A DNA stretch of 64,000 nucleotides from positions 1,488,001 to 1,552,000 of the forward strand of contig JAVHJL010000004.1 of NCBI GenBank assembly GCA_036971715.1, given 5' to 3'. This document shows, piece by piece, positions 56,858-64,000 of the stretch (position 1 is its first letter; each line of letters opens with the position of its first letter). This DNA is from Arthrobotrys musiformis. Lineage: Eukaryota > Ascomycota > Orbiliomycetes > Orbiliales > Orbiliaceae. Under the pieces are notes generated by a model. The model saw nothing but the letters and a program-made list of their open reading frames with translations. It was not told where the DNA came from and made no database searches. The position numbers and the translations under genes were made by a program.

Positions 56858-57834
56858 GACACCAGATACTGTGTTTCGCATCTTATTTCGCCCTTTGCTT
56901 TTCTTGCACTACTACCTACAAACCTCCTCAGCCGCAGCTAGGATTGCACATATATTTTTAAAATACTTGAGGTGACGGCCGTTTACTTGGGATTTTTTTA
57001 TTATCGGGATTCCTTTTCTTTTTAATTGCATTGTAATCATATCATCAGGGGTGTTTTCTTGTTCCTTCTGTTCAGGTCTGTATATTGCTTTCTTTTTACA
57101 CAATATCCCTCAAAAAAATTGTTTCTTCGATACCTTCCTTCCCAGATAGCTTTCTCATAAGCCGGCTATTTGGCGTGTCTTTGTTTTTCTGTTTTTATTT
57201 CAACTTGTAACAAATGTGACATGGGGGATATTTTGTTTCTTATTCTTATTCTTTGTTATTACCTTTAGATCTTTGGGTCCTTTCTTTCTTTCTTTCTTTC
57301 TCCCCCTTTGAGGTTCTTCTATGGGTTCTTTTTTTCGTTTGGTATATAGTGAAGGTCTTATCCACCTGCATGCTACAGCCAGGGCAGGAGAGGGGTGGCA
57401 TATTGAGACGGCCTTTGAGAATATTTGAAAACGGGGGGCAATTCCTATATGATATTTTTCAGAAATATTGGATATGGAAACCCGCCGATATACGAGCCGG
57501 ACGGTGTATTTTTATTTCAAGTCTGGCCCCCCAGTTCGTTTGTTTTCCATTCATTTTTGGGGAGATCCGGGGCAGCTTCGAGGCAAATAGAGATTAGAGA
57601 TAATTGAATTGAGATGAAGATGACGATAGATACTATACCTTTCTTACGTGGACTCGTGCTTTTGGATGTGTATGCGATGACGTGAAATTTAAATGATATC
57701 GAATGCCAATTGATGCTATCCTACTTGAACGATAACGCTAAACGCCGTGGTATCAAAGTATCCAAACCCAATACCCAGGCGCTCCCAATTAAATATATAA
57801 AAATAAGATATAAAAAAGAGTGCTTAATGGCCGG
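56858..57834. other. Convergent 3' region, no gene seen
   Basis: T-rich 3' UTRs of the carrier (plus) and RTG2 (minus), including a CTTT microsatellite (about 57281-57302). Open frames lack recognisable sequence. Confidence 0.6.
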
Positions 57835-59746
57835 TTAGTCATCTTGAGCAGCACCTTCCTCTTTCTTCCGTGGCCAGGGACATATGACGGAGACCTTCCT
57901 CCTGAACCCGCTGCAATTCTTCTTCTTCCCGACCTTCTCAATACCTTCTATGGCCTTGCGAACCATCATGGCGGAAGTATCTGGATCATCTTGAATGACT
58001 CTGACCTTCAGAACGATGTCCGTACGTCCCTTGTTAACTGTATCCCTGGCGAAGAAACTGATCTTATCATCGATCAAGCCCGCTCTTCTCCTCAACTTCC
58101 CACTGCTACCGCTTTCACTCCCGCTGCTGTCCCTTCTTTCCAGCGGCTCTATTCCTTCCGGGTTCGTATTATTTGTATCAGAGCCTGATGTGATAATCCC
58201 AGCGGGGAACACCATCCCCACAGCCTGAGCAACAGCACCAACATATCTAGCCCACCAAGCTATTTCCTCCCCAACCACCCGTTCAAGTCGTTCCCTAAAC
58301 CCGCCTTCCGCGACCTCCCCACCCCATCTGGCACAAAGTACCAATGCCAGCAACGCCCGTTCCTTATGCGTCAATCCGTGAACACCACCTAGTAATCCCG
58401 TAGTGGTGAAATGTAATCCCGCCGCCGCACGTCCTTCCTTCGGTACCCCCTGGTGGAAATATAGTAGATTCGCGAGAGCGGGTACGATTTCCATCCACAT
58501 TACGTCCGGCGTGCTCTTCGGCAAACCATCGTTGATGATTCTTGCTAATTTCCCTGCGCCTTGGGATTTGTAGACTTCCGTGGAGACGACGAGGGGGTTT
58601 ACTTTTCGAATTTCCTTGGGGAGCATGGAGTAAAGATAACCTTCCCTGACACCGCCCTGGCAGAACACTACGTTTTTGATCTGTGGGAGGCACTGTAGCA
58701 GGTTCCTGATCAGAAATGCAACGGCGGGGACTTGAGACGCCCTTCTGTCCGAAATCCTAAACTTCCCGGCCAACTCCTCCCGTTGCTCTGCAGAAAGCTC
58801 AACTCCGATCCTCTCCGCCAATTTCACAAAATGCTCCCTTTTGGCAGAAAACCCATTGATGATGGGGATGGGATACGGCTGCACCTCATGTTCCGCCAGA
58901 AGCAGGTATCCGAATCCTCTAAACCCCCCACCGGAGAGGTATAACTCATACCCACCCTCCCTCCCGGCCTTCCCCGCAAGTTCCGGATGAACCTCCAACT
59001 TCTCCACCGCCTTCTCAAACTCCTCCCGAATCTGCAACCCCGTAGCATCAACCACGGCAGCATTAATCGCAGTCTGCAACTTCTTCGTCAACGCCGCGGC
59101 ACCAAATGGTAACGACACCGCCTCCTTCGCACTCTCCAACTCCCCCCTCTTCGACACCATCCACGATAACTGCGTCGACCCGCCACCGAGATCCATCACC
59201 AACCCTTCAACACTTGCAAAACTACTGGCAATACCTAATCCCCCAACCCTCCCTTCCTCCTCCTTCGGCAATAACTCCACCTCCCAGCCTAGTGCATCTT
59301 TTATAGCCTGCCTGAATTCAACGCTATTCGGAGCGGTACGGGTTGCTTCCGTCGCAATGAGTTTTATATTCCCCTCCGGGACTTTATACGCCTGACATAC
59401 ACTCCTAAACCTCAACAGGGTAGTGATAATAGCATCTATAGTCGTCTGCGGGATGGGTGATTTATGATTCGCTGAGGTGAAGTAGGCATGTTGTGCGTCG
59501 TAGAGCGAAATCCCCGCTCGGTCGGTGTAGAGAGTTGGGAGGATCCGGGCGGTTAAAGGGTGGAGGGTTGTGATTGAGAAGCGGATGCCGTTGCTGTTGT
59601 GGTTTTTTGTTTAGTTTTTTGAGTTGAGGAGGGGTTTTGGGGGGGTATATTATGACTTACCTGCCGATGTCGACGATTGCGTGGAGGTGTTCTGGTGCGG
59701 TGCACTCGGAGGCGTAGGATGGGGAGGAAAGTAACGGGGCGGCCAT
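57835..59746 (-). CDS. RTG2: Retrograde regulation protein 2 (Ppx/GppA family)
   Basis: Exons 59661-59746 and 57835-59593 (67-nt intron, donor GTAAGT, acceptor CAACAG, phase 2) give 614 residues. The N-terminus has the ASKHA-fold phosphate 1 motif VDIGSNGIRFSITTLHP, then IATEATRTAPN and the phosphate 2 motif VMDLGGGSTQLSW, and later LYLSGGGFRGFGYLLL. These mark the Ppx/GppA exopolyphosphatase superfamily. The full-length layout, with a long C-terminal domain ending in basic sequence, matches fungal Rtg2, a cytosolic sensor that relays mitochondrial dysfunction to nuclear genes in yeast. Whether it keeps that role in filamentous fungi is not settled by sequence. Confidence 0.9.
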
Positions 59747-60850
59747 TTAGCGGTTGGATTAATCTACTTGTATGAAGTTCTCTTTTGTAAAAAATACTAA
59801 ATTTGTGAAAGGTTGTGATGTTATTGGAATTGTTCTTTTGTGTTATGGAGTATAATTGTTTATGTTGTCATAGTATATCACAAGCAAAAGCGTGGTGGTT
59901 CACAGAGGAAAACTGGCAGGTGCCGTTGCAGAAATTCGGCCGTTTTGAATGGGTTCCAATCCCCACGTCCGAGTGCGGGTGGTCCCTTGCCTATATAATC
60001 GAAATCGTCAATTTAGGCACCGTTCCACAAGGGGTGGCTGAAGCCTGCAAGAGAAAGAAAAAATTGCCCTGCATACCGGATTTTTACTTGATCAAATGAC
60101 ACCCAGTTGGAAAGAATTCTTTTTCCAATCTCTCTGATTCGAAACGGCCTGTCTCGGAGATCACAGGTTTATTCTAGAACTTTTTGGCCACCGAATCCCC
60201 AAGCGCCCTTGATTTCATCGAGGCATTTTTTCCCGAATTGTTATTATGTAAGTTTGCGTATAAGAATGAAATATCCCGGTCGACTTTTCAAAGCCAATGC
60301 GAATGCGCATGGGGTTTTTGTATTTTTCTTCCCGCATCTATTGTCTTCATACATGCTAAGCTTTCCTGTTGTTGGCTTTTTGGTCGCTAACTAACGTTTA
60401 ACGGAGACATGCCGGACAATTGACTTTGACAGGCAGGGGTCTTCTCACTAGTTAGATCATCGTTAGCCTCAAGTTGGTGGGGGTTGATGGTGGTTGCTTC
60501 TAGATTTCTTGGTGATGCAGGTACTAGCACCAAGACCGTTAAACACGATAAGATAAACTATAACACTCCGATTACGGTAATATAAATTACCAATGACCTC
60601 GTGAGGGTATGCTCGACACCAATTGATTAGGCCAACAGCCTATAAAGTGTGTATTTCATGCGGTAGGTGAATGAGAGAAAAATGCAACAAGCCTCGCATC
60701 CCTCAGCCCTCCAACCCACCAGGTAAGAATAAGTAATAAACAAAGGCATCCGTCCCATCATTCATATGCCACTCGAGAAAAATGCCATGCAAATAATATT
60801 TTTTAGCACACCACACGCCTCACCATACGCCGCCCGTCCGTGTTCATCAA
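59747..60850. other. Intergenic region, no gene seen
   Basis: RTG2 promoter and 3' region of the deubiquitinase gene. Two 94-95-codon plus-strand frames (59815-60099, 60107-60394) show no recognisable sequence. Confidence 0.6.
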
Positions 60851-63780
60851 TCAAACCCTCTCAAAGAAATAAACATACGCAAACTTCTTCATCTCCTCCA
60901 CATCGGCACCTTCGACGACCTTCTCGTCGTTAAACATAACCCATGCCTCCTTCAGTCCTGCCTCGCCTTGATCGACGAGCTTTCTGATGAATGCCACGTA
61001 ATGCCTGTTTAAATGATTCGTTAGCACCGTCAAACCGTAGATGTATATAGTCATAACTCACCCAGCGTGAATACTCGACCCCTTGTGGCAAACAATGCTA
61101 TGAAGCTGGAAATTCGCCGGCGTCTCTGCGCTCCCAGGAAGAGATTTCTCCTTCGCTTCCCCGCCTACTGCCGCTGGAGCTGCAGTGTCGTCATCACCGG
61201 CATCGTCCGGATGACTAAACACCCATTCAACGGCCCGCTCTACATCCCCACCTGTCTCCCTCAACGCCTTCTTCGCCTGTGCATCCGTGAAACCCATCGA
61301 AGTCAACATGACAAGCTTCTCAGGATCAGCCGATGAAGCAGCCGCGCCACTACCACCAGAGCTTCCGGGGAGCTCTAAAGGCGCATCGATATCCGGATCA
61401 TCCATATGCTGGAATAACCAGTTCATGGCATCCTCGGCGCTAGAGTTACCGGTGTGGTAAAGTGCCTTTTGACAACGGATTCCAGGGAACCCCATGGATT
61501 CGAGCTGTTCCATCGCTGATGCGTTTGGTTCGAATGACGGTGCAGAACCTTCGGCTGCGTCTTCTGGGAGGAGTTCCTCGGTATCTAGGAGACCAGTGGA
61601 AAGGTATGGATCCAACGGGAAGGGAGCGGTGTCCACAACGACCGGGATATCTAAACCGCATCGTTAGCTTGCCTCTTTGTAAACTTCAGCATTAGCAAAG
61701 ATACATACCCAACTTGGTAGGGACCCAGTTGATAAGTGCAAACCTTCTTGCATTCACAGCCAGGACCTTAGGGAAGGTCTTAAACCCAATTTTCCTATTC
61801 CCAACATTAGCATCCGCCTCCAATCACTTAGTTAGAGTAGAAACTCACTTCACCGCTCCTTCTTTGCTTCCACATGACTTGCAGGTATACTCAATCGCCT
61901 CCGATGCCGTAAAAATATCCAAACACTCCTTCAAAGTCACCGGCTCAAACTCCTCCCCCTTCTTCCCATCTTCGCCCATAACGACATCCTTAAGCCGTCT
62001 GGCCGGGACAGGAACGGTGATGTTATCCTGCTCATCGGTCCTATACCTCACTTTCTTGCATCCCAAACACTGAAGCCTCTGCTCTACGGCAAATTTGAAA
62101 TCCGAGACCGGATCCTTCAAAGGTTCTGGATGAGAAGAGCGGGTGATGAGCTTGAAGAGGTGAAGGAGGAGCTCGAAGGCGTCTTGCTGTCTCATGGTTG
62201 AGAACTCCTCGTGTCCCTTGCCAACTAGTGTCTTCAACATTGCGGGAGCGATACCCTTTTGGTATTGTACGTACGTATGCTCCGTGGTCGATGGCTGCGG
62301 GTCATCGGGCTTCGAGTAACGTCCGGATAACAATCCATCACCCACTTTCTTCAATTGAGTATCCAAGTCCTCGGCCGGTCGATCGGCGACGGGGACGTCG
62401 TCAATCTCACCATATCGCTTCTTGAACCCTTCCAAAGAGAAAAGACACTGCAGGATTGATGCCAAATAGCATGAATTCCCAAGATTCTTCAATCCAGTCA
62501 ATCCAGGTCCGAACAACGGACTCAACTCCTTCCCATCCTCACCCGTCATCCTAAACTCCCATCGAAGGTTCTGCTCAATATTCATCTCCGTCAACGACTT
62601 TTCTGTCTTCTGTCGTTCCGCGATGGCAACACCCCAGTGGTGAAGATGTTCCGTAAGGTGGGGGTCGAGACGTTCATCGTTACAGATGTAGCAGTAGATA
62701 TCGGCCGTGCCTTCTGGAGATATACTACCGAGCTTGACGGAGGCGGGGTGGTTTGTAGCGTGGAAGTGAGCGACACCGTGGGAGTTGCCACCGACGCCGC
62801 CGAATTGGGCTCTACCGCAGCCGAGGTTTCCGCATTGCAGGCACATCCAAAGATTTTCTTTAAGATCGCAGTCGGCGCATTTAGTTAGATCTACACGGAT
62901 GTTATAGTTAGTGGATATCTAGTGATGACAAGTGGATGGAGCAGAGGTATACCAATGTTCTTCCCCTCCTTATCATCCTGAACCAAGAAGGAAACATGCT
63001 CGCAATGTTCAAGCTCCAGATTCCAAGCATGAACTTCATCAGCCCGAGCAGCCGTCATAGCGTTAATAACGCCTTCAACGACTTGTGGTAACTATCCAAG
63101 ACCCCCATAGTCAGCTTCCCAAATCCCCTTTTGCAAGGAAAGAGTGAAGTCGTAATATCTCACATTTCCAACCTGCTCCACATCATCCGCCTCGCAGCTA
63201 TAACACCTGACAAAAGTTTTGGTATCGTAAATATCGGCTTCGGTTTCAGCTGCAATAGCCAGCTTTGTAAGCTTCGTTGGCGGCTCGTCTCTCTGTAAAC
63301 CACAACATTAACCAAAAACCCCACAATCCACGACTGTTTATCCTTTTGTAAGAATGTGATTTAATTTTAATTCCCATACCTCAACTTTCGGTTTCTTCGT
63401 CCTTCGGATGTTCAAAGCCAGCGGATGGTCCCGTTGTGCAGAGTGTAGACGGCCGTGCATACGGTCACCGGCACAGCCGCCGTTGAAACAGCTAAGGCAA
63501 ACATCGAGACCTTGTTCGTCGTCCTATAAACCCGCCATTTAGAATTTCTGATTCGTGAAAAAGAGACCCATTATCCGAAAGAAAGAGAGGAGAGGAGAGA
63601 CGTACGATAGAATCAAAGCAGATGGTACAGTCCTCCCGATAAACCGGCTGGGTGGCAGTCGGCGGCCGCAAGGCTATCAACCACACGTACAGCTATTAGT
63701 CAAGCTGCAACTACACCATAATTACCAAACAAGGAATCGGCAAACTCACACAGCTGGGAGATATGAGGACAAACAGTCAT
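60851..63780 (-). CDS. UBP14: Ubiquitin C-terminal hydrolase, USP5/Ubp14 type
   Basis: Nine exons (63750-63780, 63606-63673, 63380-63523, 63164-63292, 62953-63091, 61849-62890, 61709-61794, 61062-61650, 60851-61004) give 793 residues, every junction in phase. An N-terminal variant zinc finger (CTICFDSIDDEQGLDVCLSC) and a canonical UBP zinc finger (KCADCDLKENLWMCLQCGNL, about 172-260) bind free ubiquitin tails. The peptidase core has the Cys box LKNLGNSCYLASILQC (Cys about 311) and the His box HAGHYVAFI near 744. Two UBA domains lie between (MEQLESMGFPGIRCQKALYH; LTSMGFTDAQAKKALRETGG). Ubp14 disassembles unanchored polyubiquitin chains and keeps the proteasome clear. The first exon encodes only MTVCPHISQL. 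Introns are 52-87 nt. Confidence 0.94.
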
Positions 63781-64000
63781 CTTATTAAACAGATAGTTGA
63801 AGTTTTTAAAAAGGGTGAAAAAGAGGAAGTATCGTGGAGGTAAACGCGTGGAAGTTATGCTTATGCGGCGGGAGAGGTAGTTACGGGTGGAAAGTGGGAG
63901 TGGGACGACGCGAAGCTTCGAGGTGGCGAAGGGGGAAAGGATTCATTTGCTCAGGTTTTGGCGGGGTGCTCGCGGGGCAGGTTCACGACCGAGCTGGAGC
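63781..64000. promoter_or_regulatory. UBP14: Upstream region of UBP14
   Basis: 220 bp upstream of the deubiquitinase start codon to the window edge; expected to hold its promoter and 5' leader. No specific element identified. Confidence 0.4.

Noticed and set aside
1..64000. CRISPR arrays, bacterial operons, phage, or secondary-metabolite cluster
   Set aside because: No direct-repeat/spacer pattern, no polycistronic layout and no PKS, NRPS or terpene-synthase signatures were seen; all genes are eukaryotic with introns or single-gene units.

Overview
The window is nuclear DNA of a filamentous ascomycete (Pezizomycotina). Genes carry short introns (mostly 50-110 nt) with GTATGT/GTAAGT/GTGAGT donors and CTAAC/CTGAC-type branch sites. 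The protein set (RGS-LOV photoreceptor, Clr5-domain ankyrin protein, DUF8035-like protein, RTG2, Atg7, Dbp3) is typical of that group. An early-diverging class such as Orbiliomycetes is possible, but the sequence alone does not prove it. Exon structures were rebuilt by hand by joining reading frames at splice signals in matching phase and checking against family sequence knowledge.

Layout. 1-5.2 kb: the 5' part of a very large disordered protein gene (minus strand, runs off the left edge). 8.0-10.4 kb: a DUF8035-like coiled-coil protein. 12.0-15.9 kb: two tandem F-box paralogues. 16.5-19.5 kb: an RGS-LOV blue-light receptor. 21.6-24.9 kb: a Clr5-ankyrin protein. 25.8-32.8 kb: a dense minus-strand housekeeping block (Dbp3 helicase, CstF-64/Rna15, Atg7). 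33.9-36.4 kb: two alpha/beta hydrolases, with a MITE-like inverted-repeat element between Atg7 and the first hydrolase. 36.8-39.2 kb: ribosomal protein eL18 and an acetoacetate-decarboxylase-like protein. 40.6-44.4 kb: a frame-disrupted trypsin-like protein, tubulin cofactor A, and a secreted triple-repeat Cys-rich GPI-type protein. 44.4-55 kb: gene-poor, containing only the Fe-S scaffold gene ISU1 plus dispersed repeat motifs and one tRNA-like sequence. 55.1-63.8 kb: a mitochondrial APS/PAPS-type carrier, RTG2, and a USP5/Ubp14 deubiquitinase.

The genes are mostly independent housekeeping or signalling genes, and there is no obvious secondary-metabolite or defence cluster. The most unusual signals are: (i) an apparent AT-AC intron in ISU1, where only AT...AC boundaries restore the conserved scaffold sequence; (ii) a 5-nt microexon, and a final intron that does not change the protein, in the eL18 gene; (iii) the RGS-LOV photoreceptor; (iv) a small foldback/MITE-like repeat family marked by GTCTCGTA/TACGAGAC.
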